DNA from: Prevotella sp.
Lineage (GTDB): Bacteria; Bacteroidota; Bacteroidia; Bacteroidales; Bacteroidaceae
Length of the DNA: 64,000 nucleotides
Direction: 5' to 3'
Assembly (NCBI GenBank): GCA_024697405.1
Contig: JAILFU010000163.1
Coordinates: forward strand, 1 to 64,000
The position numbers and the translations under genes are program-made. This document shows, piece by piece, positions 38,641 to 47,075 of the stretch. Under the pieces are notes generated by a model. The model did not search any database. It had not been told where the DNA came from and worked only from the letters and a program-made list of their open reading frames with translations. Position 1 is the stretch's first letter. Each line of letters starts with the position of its first letter.

Positions 38641-39549
38641 CTAAATTCCCAGGCCGTCTTGGAACGATACGTCTACTGCCTTGCTCTGCAGAATACGGGA
38701 GTAAGGCGGTACGTCGTGTGTGAGCCAGATGTTGCCGCCGATGACTGAGTCGTGGCCGATGGTGATGCGCCCCAGGATAGAAGCATTAGAGTAGACGGTA
38801 ACGTTGTCCTCGATGATGGGGTGGCGTGGAATGTTGAGCATGTTGCCGTCGGCGTCGTACTTGAAGCTTTTGGCACCTAGGGTGACGCCTTGGTAGAGGG
38901 TGACGTGGTTTCCGATGATGGTGGTCTCGCCGATGACGACACCTGTGCCGTGGTCTATGGCGAAATACTCGCCGATGGTGGCTCCGGGGTGAATGTCGAT
39001 GCCCGTCTTGGAGTGGGCCTGCTCGGTGATGATGCGCGGAATGACGGGTACCTGCATCTGGTGGAGCACATGTGCCAGGCGGTAGTGGGTCATCGTGTTC
39101 ACCACGGGGTAGCAGTAGATGACTTCGCCGTAGTTCGTCGCCGCCGGGTCGTTCTGGAACATTGCCTCCACGTCGGTGTAGAGCAGCCGCTTCACTTCGG
39201 GCAGCTGGTCGATGAAGCGCAGGGCCATTTCCTCGGCATTCGGCAGCACGTCCTCCTCGGTGCAGTCTTCGCAGAACTGCAGTCCGCGTGCTATCTGCCG
39301 GCGCAGCACGGTGTAGAACTCCTCCATGTTCACGCCGATGTAGTGCTGGCGAATCAGTTCCTCTGGCTGCCGCTTATAGAAATAGTCGGTGAAGATGATG
39401 CTCTTCGCCAGGCTGATGATGTGGCGCACTTCCTCCACGCTGGGCAATGGTGCCGACCCTGCGGGCATCATCGCTTCTTCCTTACCGTCTAATTTCGAGA
39501 GTTGTGCCACGTTGCGCAGCAGCACCTCGTTAATCCGTTTCTGGTTCAT
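38641..39549 (-). CDS. Serine O-acetyltransferase (EpsC/CysE type)
   Basis: Left-handed beta-helix GIDIHPGATIGEYFAIDHGTGVVIGETTIIGNHVTLYQGVTLGAKSF and HPIIEDNVTVYSNASILG. Confidence 0.92.
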   Translation of the reverse strand: MNQKRINEVLLRNVAQLSKLDGKEEAMMPAGSAPLPSVEEVRHIISLAKSIIFTDYFYKRQPEELIRQHYIGVNMEEFYTVLRRQIARGLQFCEDCTEEDVLPNAEEMALRFIDQLPEVKRLLYTDVEAMFQNDPAATNYGEVIYCYPVVNTMTHYRLAHVLHQMQVPVIPRIITEQAHSKTGIDIHPGATIGEYFAIDHGTGVVIGETTIIGNHVTLYQGVTLGAKSFKYDADGNMLNIPRHPIIEDNVTVYSNASILGRITIGHDSVIGGNIWLTHDVPPYSRILQSKAVDVSFQDGLGI

Positions 39550-39563
39550 ATATAATAATGTAG

Positions 39564-40526
39564 CTAGTAAGCTTCGCGGTATTTGGCCTCGTCCTTGTCG
39601 TGGAGCATGGAGAGGTAGCTCTGGTAGCGGCTTTGGGCAATGTAGTGGCTGTCCAAGGCTTGGAGCACGGCGCAGCCCGGCTCGTGGGTGTGGGTGCAGT
39701 TGCTGAAGCGGCAGTCCTTGGAGAAGCGGAATATCTCTTTGAAGTAGCCGCTAATTTCTTCTGGCTCCATGTCGAAGGTGCCGAAGCCCTTGATGCCCGG
39801 CGTGTCGATGAGGTAGGAGGGGGAAGAGATGAGCGATGAGGAGTGGTGGAGGGGAATCATCTCGCTGAAGGTGGTGGTGTGCTGTCCGGTGTTGTGGGCT
39901 TCGCTCAGCTCGGCGGTGCGCAGGTTTGCGCCGGGCACCAAGGTGTTGATGAGCGTCGACTTGCCCACGCCGCTGTTGCCGCTCAGCAAGGTGATCTTTC
40001 CCTCGAGCAGGGGGCGCAGCCGGTCGATGCCCAAGCCGGTGGTGGCCGAGATCTGCAGGCACTGGTAGCCGATGGTCTCGTAGAGCTGCAGCATCATCTG
40101 CTGGTAGTGCTGCTCATCGTCGCTGAGCAGGTCGGTCTTGTTGAACAGGAGGATGACGGGCACCCTGTATGCCTCGGCCGAGGCCAGGAAGCGGTCGATG
40201 AAGGTGGTGGAGGTCTGCGGGTTGGCCACGGTGACGATGAGCAGCGCCTGGTCGACGTTGGCAGCCAGTATATGGCTCTGCTTCGACAGGTTGATGCTCT
40301 TGCGGATGATGTAGTTGCGGCGGTCCCCGATGTCGGTGATGAAGCATCCGTCGCGGCCTTCTGCGGCCGGGGTGGTGATGGTCACCCTGTCGCCTACGGC
40401 CACGGGGTTCGTGGTGCGTATGCCCTTCAGGCGGAAGTTGCCTTTCACCTTACAAGGAATCAGCTGGTCATCGTCTGTGCGGACGATGTACCAGCTGCCT
40501 GTGTTTTTTACGACCAAGCCCTTCAT
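39564..40526 (-). CDS. rsgA: Ribosome small subunit-dependent GTPase A
   Basis: OB-fold N-terminus, [46 protein letters not shown] zinc motif. Confidence 0.96.
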   Translation of the reverse strand: MKGLVVKNTGSWYIVRTDDDQLIPCKVKGNFRLKGIRTTNPVAVGDRVTITTPAAEGRDGCFITDIGDRRNYIIRKSINLSKQSHILAANVDQALLIVTVANPQTSTTFIDRFLASAEAYRVPVILLFNKTDLLSDDEQHYQQMMLQLYETIGYQCLQISATTGLGIDRLRPLLEGKITLLSGNSGVGKSTLINTLVPGANLRTAELSEAHNTGQHTTTFSEMIPLHHSSSLISSPSYLIDTPGIKGFGTFDMEPEEISGYFKEIFRFSKDCRFSNCTHTHEPGCAVLQALDSHYIAQSRYQSYLSMLHDKDEAKYREAY

Positions 40527-40536
40527 TCCTTATTTC

Positions 40537-42885
40537 TCATTCTTCATTCCTCAGGTGCTTGTCCATGTGCTCGGCGGCACGGCGGCCGTCGCCCATGGCC
40601 AGAATCACGGTGGCGCCGCCACGAACGATGTCGCCGCCTGCGAAGATTTCGGGTCGTGCCGACTGCATGCCCTCGTTCACCACGATGGTGTTCTTGCGGC
40701 CCAGCTCGAGGCCCTGTATGCTCTTCGGCACCAGCGGGTTGGGGCTGACGCCTACGGCCACGATGACCTGGTCGACGTCGAGCGTCACGGTCTGCCCTTC
40801 CACGGGGACAGGCGAACGGCGTCCGCTGGCGTCGGGCTCGCCCAGTTCCATCACCTGGAGCACGGCTTGGCAGACGGCACCGTTCTCGTCGGCCTTGTAC
40901 TCGATGGGGTTGTGCAGCGTGAGGAAGTTGATGCCCTCCTCCTTGGCATGCTTCACCTCCTCCAGACGTGCAGGCATCTCCTGCTCGGAGCGGCGATAGA
41001 CCAGCGTGACGTTGCCACCCAGTCGCTTGGCCGTGCGGCATGAGTCCATGGCCGTGTTGCCGCCGCCAACCACGAGCACGTTCTTGCCCAGGTTGATGGG
41101 TGTGTCGGTGGCGGGGTTGGCAGCGTCCATCAGGTTGACACGCGTCAGGTATTCGTTGCTCGACATGATGTTGATGGAGTTCTCGCCGGGGATGTTCATG
41201 AAGTTGGGCAGTCCGGCACCGCTGCCTACGAAGATGCCCTTGAAGCCGGCTGCTTCCAGCTGCTCCACGCTGATGGTCTTGCCCACGATGACGTCTGTCT
41301 GGAAGTGAACGCCCATCTTGGCCAGGTTCTCTATCTCCACGTCGACGATTTTGTTTGGCAGACGGAACTCGGGGATGCCATATTTCAGCACGCCGCCTAT
41401 CTCGTGCAGGGCTTCGAAGACGTAGACGTCGTAGCCCATCTTCACCATGTCGCCGGCGAAGCTCAGTCCGGCGGGACCGCTGCCCACGACGGCAATCTTG
41501 ATGCCGTTCGACGGGGCGATGTCGGGCAGGGAGATGTTGCCGCTCTCGCGCTCGTAGTCGGCGGCGAAGCGCTCCAGATAGCCGATGGCCACGGGCTTGG
41601 AGTTCATCTTCAGGTGTATGCACTTGCTCTCGCACTGCTTCTCCTGCGGACAAACGCGGCCACAGACGGCGGGCAGGGCGGATGTCTTTTTCAGCACGCG
41701 GGCGGCGGCGAGGATGTCGCCCCGCTCAATGTTCTTCACGAAGCCGGGGATGTCGATGTTCACCGGACAGCCCTCCACGCAGCTGGGCTTTCCACAGTCC
41801 AGACAGCGCTTGGCCTCCTGCATGGCCATCTCTTTCGTCAGGCCGATGTTTACCTCCTCGGTGCGGGTGGTGGCACGGTAGACGGGGTCTAGCTCGGGCA
41901 TGACGACACGCTCGATGGCCAGCCGCTCCTTGGGCTTCATCGAAGCACGAAGCTCCTTGCGCCAACTGTCCTCTTCTGCCTCCGAGGGGGCTTCTGCAGG
42001 CTTGCTTGCAAGGGAAGGGGCTATGGTGCGCTTCTCGGAGGGCGAAGGGGCGGCTTCTTTGGTCAGGTGCTCCTCGTAGTGCTCCATCTCCTCCTGTTCG
42101 GCGCGCTTGAAGGTGCCCATGCGCTTGAACATTTCATCCCAGTCGACGAGGGCGCCGTCGAACTCCGGGCCGTCGATGCATACGAATTTCGTCTTGCCGC
42201 CGATGGTGAGTCGGCAGGCGCCGCACATGCCCGTTCCGTCGACCATGATGGTGTTCAGGCTCACCTCGCAGGGGATGCCGTGTTTCTGGGCGGTGAGGTT
42301 TGAGAATTTCATCATGATGGGAGGGCCGATGGCAAACACCTTGTCCACGTGCTCCTGCTCGATGAACTTCTCTATTCCTACGGTCACCACGCCTTTCTCG
42401 CCGTAGCTGCCGTCGTCGGTCATGATGATGACCTCGTCGGAGCTCTCGCGCACCTTGTCTTCTAATATGATGAGGTCTTTGCTCCTGCCGGCCATCACCG
42501 AGAGCACACGGTTGCCAGCCTTCTTCAGGGCCTGGATGATGGGCAGCATGGGGGCCACGCCCAGTCCGCCACCGGCGCATACCACCGTTCCGAACTTCTC
42601 GATGCGGGTGGGATTGCCCAGCGGGCCTACCACGTCGGCTATGTAGTCGCCTTCGTTGAGCGAGCATAGTTTCTTACTGGAGAGACCCACCATCTGCACC
42701 ACCAGCGTGATGGTGCCTTTGTCCACGTCGGCAGCGGCGATGGTGAGTGGCATGCGCTCGCCCTTCTGGTCGACACGCACAATGACGAAGTTACCGGCCT
42801 TGCGGCTCTTGGCAATCAGCGGAGCCTCAATCTCGAAGAGAAAGACCTTCTCTGAGAATTGTTCTTTTCTGACAATTTTATTCAT
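40537..42885 (-). CDS. Fused dihydroorotate dehydrogenase electron-transfer-like subunit / NADPH-dependent glutamate synthase small-subunit-like protein
   Basis: N-terminal ferredoxin-reductase-like with GTGMCGACRLTIGGKTKFVCIDGPEFDG; C-terminal GltD-like CLDCGKPSCVEGCPVNIDIPGF, VGSGPAGLSFAGDMVKMGYDV. Confidence 0.92.
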   Translation of the reverse strand: MNKIVRKEQFSEKVFLFEIEAPLIAKSRKAGNFVIVRVDQKGERMPLTIAAADVDKGTITLVVQMVGLSSKKLCSLNEGDYIADVVGPLGNPTRIEKFGTVVCAGGGLGVAPMLPIIQALKKAGNRVLSVMAGRSKDLIILEDKVRESSDEVIIMTDDGSYGEKGVVTVGIEKFIEQEHVDKVFAIGPPIMMKFSNLTAQKHGIPCEVSLNTIMVDGTGMCGACRLTIGGKTKFVCIDGPEFDGALVDWDEMFKRMGTFKRAEQEEMEHYEEHLTKEAAPSPSEKRTIAPSLASKPAEAPSEAEEDSWRKELRASMKPKERLAIERVVMPELDPVYRATTRTEEVNIGLTKEMAMQEAKRCLDCGKPSCVEGCPVNIDIPGFVKNIERGDILAAARVLKKTSALPAVCGRVCPQEKQCESKCIHLKMNSKPVAIGYLERFAADYERESGNISLPDIAPSNGIKIAVVGSGPAGLSFAGDMVKMGYDVYVFEALHEIGGVLKYGIPEFRLPNKIVDVEIENLAKMGVHFQTDVIVGKTISVEQLEAAGFKGIFVGSGAGLPNFMNIPGENSINIMSSNEYLTRVNLMDAANPATDTPINLGKNVLVVGGGNTAMDSCRTAKRLGGNVTLVYRRSEQEMPARLEEVKHAKEEGINFLTLHNPIEYKADENGAVCQAVLQVMELGEPDASGRRSPVPVEGQTVTLDVDQVIVAVGVSPNPLVPKSIQGLELGRKNTIVVNEGMQSARPEIFAGGDIVRGGATVILAMGDGRRAAEHMDKHLRNEE

Positions 42886-42915
42886 TCTATAGTGTGCTTT
42901 GTTTCATTTTGGCTG

Positions 42916-42923
42916 CAAAGGTA
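42916..42923 (-). promoter_or_regulatory. -7 box TACCTTTG(CAG)
   Basis: Reverse complement of caaaggta, 30 nt upstream of 42885. Confidence 0.6.
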
Positions 42924-43020
42924 CTAAGAAGTGAGCAAAACGCAAAGGAAAAAGCGTGTTTTTTAACGAAAGTGAATCTTTTCTTGTCCGGCAGACATGG
43001 GGTGGGGGAGCGCGTGTTTG

Positions 43021-43623
43021 TCAATACAAGAGCAGCAGTCCGGCAAAGCCTGCCATGAGAATCATCCGGATGGGGTTCACCTTGAATACCTTTGTTCCCA
43101 CGAACGTAGCCACGAAGAGGAAGATGCTGATCCAGAACTGCCAGGGGTTCTCCTTCGGCGTGGAGAAGTTCTCGGCAGTACAGAGCAGCAGGGTGGCAGC
43201 GGCCAGCAATCCCACCACAGCGGGGCGGAGTCCGGCGAAGACGGCCTGCACCACGGGGTGCTTCATGTGCTTGATGAACAGCTTGGCGATGAGCATCATC
43301 AGGATGAGCGACGGCAGCACCAGCGCAAAGGTGGCCACACAGGAGCCGAGGACAGCCATGCCCTCGCCCATGCCGGCATTGTGGATGGCAGTATATCCGC
43401 AATAGGTGGCCGAGTTGATGCCGATGGGGCCGGGCGTCATTTGGCTGATGGCCACGATGTCGGTAAACTCGCTGGTGGTCATCCAGTGCCAATGGTGCAC
43501 CACCTCGCCCTGAATGAGAGAGAGCATCCCGTAGCCGCCGCCGAAGCCAAAGAGGCCAATCTGGAAGAAGGTGATGAAAAGCTGTAGGAAAATCATTGCC
43601 TTATATGGATTCAAGTTTCGCAA
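43021..43623 (-). CDS. Chromate transporter, single CHR domain
   Basis: FFQIGLFGFGGGYGMLSLIQGEVV, TDIVAISQMTPGPIGINSATYCGY; start may be 43599. Confidence 0.9.
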   Translation of the reverse strand: MRNLNPYKAMIFLQLFITFFQIGLFGFGGGYGMLSLIQGEVVHHWHWMTTSEFTDIVAISQMTPGPIGINSATYCGYTAIHNAGMGEGMAVLGSCVATFALVLPSLILMMLIAKLFIKHMKHPVVQAVFAGLRPAVVGLLAAATLLLCTAENFSTPKENPWQFWISIFLFVATFVGTKVFKVNPIRMILMAGFAGLLLLY

Positions 43624-43845
43624 GCTTAACTTGCAAGTAGTAAAGTAGTAAGTAGTAAGGAGGTAAATAAGCTCCTAATGGTGGCTGGAGTGCCCCTTTG
43701 GGGCAGGAATCTTTCAAATCTTTACAAATCAGACAAATATTTTGATAGATTTGATTAGATTTGTAAGATTTCTCGCCGCAGGCGACTACCTCGGGATGTT
43801 ATCACAACATTGAAAATAATAAACTTAGGTAATGATATAGCAGTC

Positions 43846-44035
43846 GACCCAGGACATCTTCTCCGGCGGTAGCCACTCCCCTCCCTTCAAGGGGAGGGGC
43901 AGGGGTGGGGTCTCTAATATCCTCAACGAATCTCTTATCGTTTGTTCTTCTCGGCGGAAAAAGTTACAGACCCCACCCCTGCCCCTCCCCTTGAGGGGAG
44001 GGGAGTGGCTACCGCCGGAGAAGATGTCCTGGGTC
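43846..44035. repeat. 68-bp inverted repeat, one mismatch, 54-bp centre
   Basis: Arms 43846..43913 and 43968..44035 (gacccaggacatcttctccggcggtagccactcccctccc...ggggtggggtct). Confidence 0.97.
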
Positions 44036-44143
44036 AACAACTATGTCATTTCCTAACATTTTCCACAATTAGTGAATAAGATTTTCCGTAATTAGCGAAT
44101 AACATTTTTCTTCAAAAAGCTGTTCTAATTCAAGAATTTGTTG

Positions 44144-44151
44144 TACCTTTG
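44144..44151 (+). promoter_or_regulatory. -7 box TACCTTTG almost abutting the start codon
   Basis: tttgttgTACCTTTGcatccgATG, 6 nt between box and ATG. Confidence 0.6.
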
Positions 44152-44157
44152 CATCCG

Positions 44158-45414
44158 ATGGATATGCAACTTTTTCTCCAATCGCTCCCCTTGGAGCGCC
44201 TGCCCGCAGCCTTCCTGACGGTGGTCTGCGAGATGGCCCCCTATCTGCTGCTGGGATTCTTCATCGCGGGCGTGCTCCATGTTTTCGTGCCGCAGAAGTT
44301 CTATGCCAACTATCTTTCGCGCAGCAATAAGCTGTCCGTTGTCTGGGCGGCGCTGTTGGGAGTGCCCCTGCCGTTGTGTTCGTGCGGCGTCATCCCTACG
44401 GCCATCGGTCTCCGTAACGAGAAGGCCTCGAAGGGAGCCATTGCCTCGTTTCTCATCGCCACGCCGCAGACGGGCATCGACTCCATTCTTGCCACCTTCT
44501 CGCTGATGGGGCTCGGCTTCGCCGTCATCCGCCCTGTGGCTGCCCTTGTCACTGGAGTATGCGGCGGATTGCTGGTAAACCGGCTGATTCGCGAGGACGA
44601 CGTCGTGGACATCGGCAGTGGCTCTTGTCAAGTGGAGAATGGAAACAGGCTTTGGCGAGTGCTGAAGTATGCCTATTACGACATGATACGCGACATCGGC
44701 CTGCGGCTCCTTGTCGGTCTTGTCGTGGCGGCGCTCATTCAGGTCGCCGTGCCCGATGAGTTCTTCCTCAGCTTCGGCAGCCAGCCGCTGTTGCAGATGC
44801 TCCTTATCTTAGCCATCGCCGTGCCGATGTACATATGTTCCACAGGCAGCATCCCCGTGGCGGCGGCATTGATGATGAAGGGCCTCTCGCCGGGAGCAGC
44901 GCTGGTGATGCTGATGGCAGGCCCCGCCGTCAATCTCGCCTCCATCCTCGTGGTGCACAAGTCGATGGGGCGCCGTTTCACCTCTGTCTATCTGATGACC
45001 ATCGTAGGCTTTGCCGTCCTCTTTGGTCTGCTTCTCAATGCTACGGGCTGGGACTTCTCCGTCGCCACTCAGGATGCTTGCTGCATGGCGACTTCCGCCC
45101 TGCCCAGCCCATTTAAGATTTTTTGTGCCACCATATTAACCCTATTAATAGTATTTGCGCTTATGATGAAACTGTTCAGCAGATTTACAGACGAAAAGAA
45201 CACAGAACCCGACGTCACCGTTTACCGCGTTGAGGATATGCATTGCAGCCATTGTGAGGCGGCCGTTGTCCGAGCCGTAGAGGAGGTGCCTGGCGTAGAG
45301 AAGGCCAAGGCCAGTGCCTCTGCCAACACCCTCACCGTCAAAGGCCCCGCTTCAGAAGACGCTGTCCGCTCTGCGGTAGAAGGCATTGGCTATACGTTCA
45401 AAGGAAAAGTATAG
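44158..45414 (+). CDS. SO_0444-like Cu/Zn efflux permease with C-terminal heavy-metal-associated (HMA) domain
   Basis: VPLPLCSCGVIPTAIGLRNEKASKGAIASFLIATPQTGIDS; C-terminal VYRVEDMHCSHCEAAVVRAVEEVPGVEKAKASASANTLTVKG. Confidence 0.88.
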   Translation: MDMQLFLQSLPLERLPAAFLTVVCEMAPYLLLGFFIAGVLHVFVPQKFYANYLSRSNKLSVVWAALLGVPLPLCSCGVIPTAIGLRNEKASKGAIASFLIATPQTGIDSILATFSLMGLGFAVIRPVAALVTGVCGGLLVNRLIREDDVVDIGSGSCQVENGNRLWRVLKYAYYDMIRDIGLRLLVGLVVAALIQVAVPDEFFLSFGSQPLLQMLLILAIAVPMYICSTGSIPVAAALMMKGLSPGAALVMLMAGPAVNLASILVVHKSMGRRFTSVYLMTIVGFAVLFGLLLNATGWDFSVATQDACCMATSALPSPFKIFCATILTLLIVFALMMKLFSRFTDEKNTEPDVTVYRVEDMHCSHCEAAVVRAVEEVPGVEKAKASASANTLTVKGPASEDAVRSAVEGIGYTFKGKV

Positions 45415-45442
45415 ATTACCTCTGCTCACTCGCTAAAAAGTG

Positions 45443-45495
45443 TGCAACCGCGCCCCTTCCCTCAAGGAAGGGTAGCGGTTGCATCTTGTTTTTTT
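45443..45495 (+). terminator. Rho-independent terminator
   Basis: tgcaaccg-cgccccttccctcaaggaagggtag-cggttgca followed by T-rich tcttgttttttt. Confidence 0.75.
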
Positions 45496-45539
45496 GCAAT
45501 TTATAGAACAAGCCTTCATAAAAAGGTATTTATACAGAA

Positions 45540-45912
45540 AGTCTGCAACTCTGCATCTTTTCCAGATAAACGACTGGCTTGCAGGATGTTGCTGGTAGTA
45601 CACTTTGTGTAAACCCTGCACTCAACCCTGCACCGCCTCAGACAAAAATCGTTCCCCAAATAACTGACACCAATCCGGGCTTTTCGTCCCAAGCCTTGGG
45701 ACGAAAAAATACTGCCAGTATTTTTCCAAACGGCGTTAGTATTCTTCCAAACGGCGTTAGTATTTCTCCAAATAGAGTGTCTCTATTTCCCTTTCACAAG
45801 CGGAGATTATTTAGAATGAGTCTCGTTTAGTGCAGAGTATGCAGAGTTGCAGGGTTTTTCCGGGTTCAGTATATTATATATATGTGAAACCCTGCATTTA
45901 AAGTCTGCACAG
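45540..45912. repeat. Repeat-dense intergenic element B (CTGCA words, inverted 14-mer, 27-bp palindrome, 21-bp tandem)
   Basis: See findings; no convincing ORF. Confidence 0.7.
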
Positions 45913-45933
45913 CTCTATCTATGACTTTCGGGC

Positions 45934-47043
45934 TCAAAGTGACAAATCGTGGAACGGTAGTCCGAAGACATCGGCGACGGCCTTGTAGACCACTTTCCCC
46001 TCCACGATGTTCAGCCCCTTTGCCAAGGCCGGGTCGTCGTTGCATGCCTGCCGCCATCCTTTGTCGGCAAGTGCGACGGCATAGCTCAGTGTGGCATTGG
46101 TGAGTGCCAGCGTCGAGGTGTTAGGCACGGCTCCAGGGATGTTGGCCACGCAATAATGGACGATGCCCTCCTCGGTATAGACGGGCTGGCTGTGGGTGGT
46201 GGGGCGTGAGGTCTCGAAACATCCGCCCTGGTCGATGGCTACGTCGACGAGCACGGTGCCCGGCTCCATCAGCTTCAGCATGTCGCGTGTGATGAGGTGG
46301 GGCGTCTTGTCGCCTGGCACGAGGACAGAGCCGATGACGATGTCCACCTGAGGCAGCTGCTTGCGGATGTTGTGCTCCGAGGAATAGAGCGTGTGCACAT
46401 TGGCTGGTGTCTCAAGGTCGAGCTGGCGCAGACGAGGCAATGAGACGTCGGTGATGGTGACCTCGGCGCCCATGCCGGCTGCCATCCGGGCTGCTGCCTC
46501 TCCTACGACTCCGCCTCCTAGTACCAGTACGCGGGCAGGCGACACGCCTGGCACGCCGCTGATGAGTTTTCCCTTGCCGCCTTTCGTCTTCTGCAGGTAA
46601 TAGGCGCCGTTGAGCGTGGCCATGCGTCCTGCCACCTCGCTCATGGGCTGCAGCAGGGGCAGGGAGCCGTTGGGCAGCTGTACTGTCTCGTAGGCCAGGC
46701 AGACGGCACCGCTCTTCAGCATGGCGTCTGTCAGTTCCTTCTCGCATGCGAAATGGAAATAGGTGAACAGCAGCTGCCCCTTGCGCACGAGGGCATATTC
46801 CGGCTCGATGGGCTCTTTCACCTTCACAATCATTTCGGCCTCGCGGTAGACGTCTTCTATGGCGGGCAGAATCGTAGCTCCCGCCTTCACATAGTCGTCG
46901 TCGCTGAATCCGCTGCCCTCGCCTGCTGTGTGCTGCACCAGCACCTCGTGGCCCCGGCGTGTCAGTTCTGCTACTCCCGCAGGGGTCATGCCCACGCGGC
47001 TCTCGTTGTTCTTAATTTCCTTGGGAATACCTACCTTGCACAT
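45934..47043 (-). CDS. ald: Alanine dehydrogenase
   Basis: GIPKEIKNNESRVGMTPAGVAEL, VLVLGGGVVGEAAARMAAGMGAEVTITD. Confidence 0.95.
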   Translation of the reverse strand: MCKVGIPKEIKNNESRVGMTPAGVAELTRRGHEVLVQHTAGEGSGFSDDDYVKAGATILPAIEDVYREAEMIVKVKEPIEPEYALVRKGQLLFTYFHFACEKELTDAMLKSGAVCLAYETVQLPNGSLPLLQPMSEVAGRMATLNGAYYLQKTKGGKGKLISGVPGVSPARVLVLGGGVVGEAAARMAAGMGAEVTITDVSLPRLRQLDLETPANVHTLYSSEHNIRKQLPQVDIVIGSVLVPGDKTPHLITRDMLKLMEPGTVLVDVAIDQGGCFETSRPTTHSQPVYTEEGIVHYCVANIPGAVPNTSTLALTNATLSYAVALADKGWRQACNDDPALAKGLNIVEGKVVYKAVADVFGLPFHDLSL

Positions 47044-47075
47044 AATGATGATGGTTTTAGTTAAGTATGGAGCGC

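Noticed and set aside
41990-42060. Possible heptamer insertion in the linker of the fused DHOD/GltD-like gene
   Set aside because: No consistent 7-nt register on inspection; ordinary A/P/E-rich linker.
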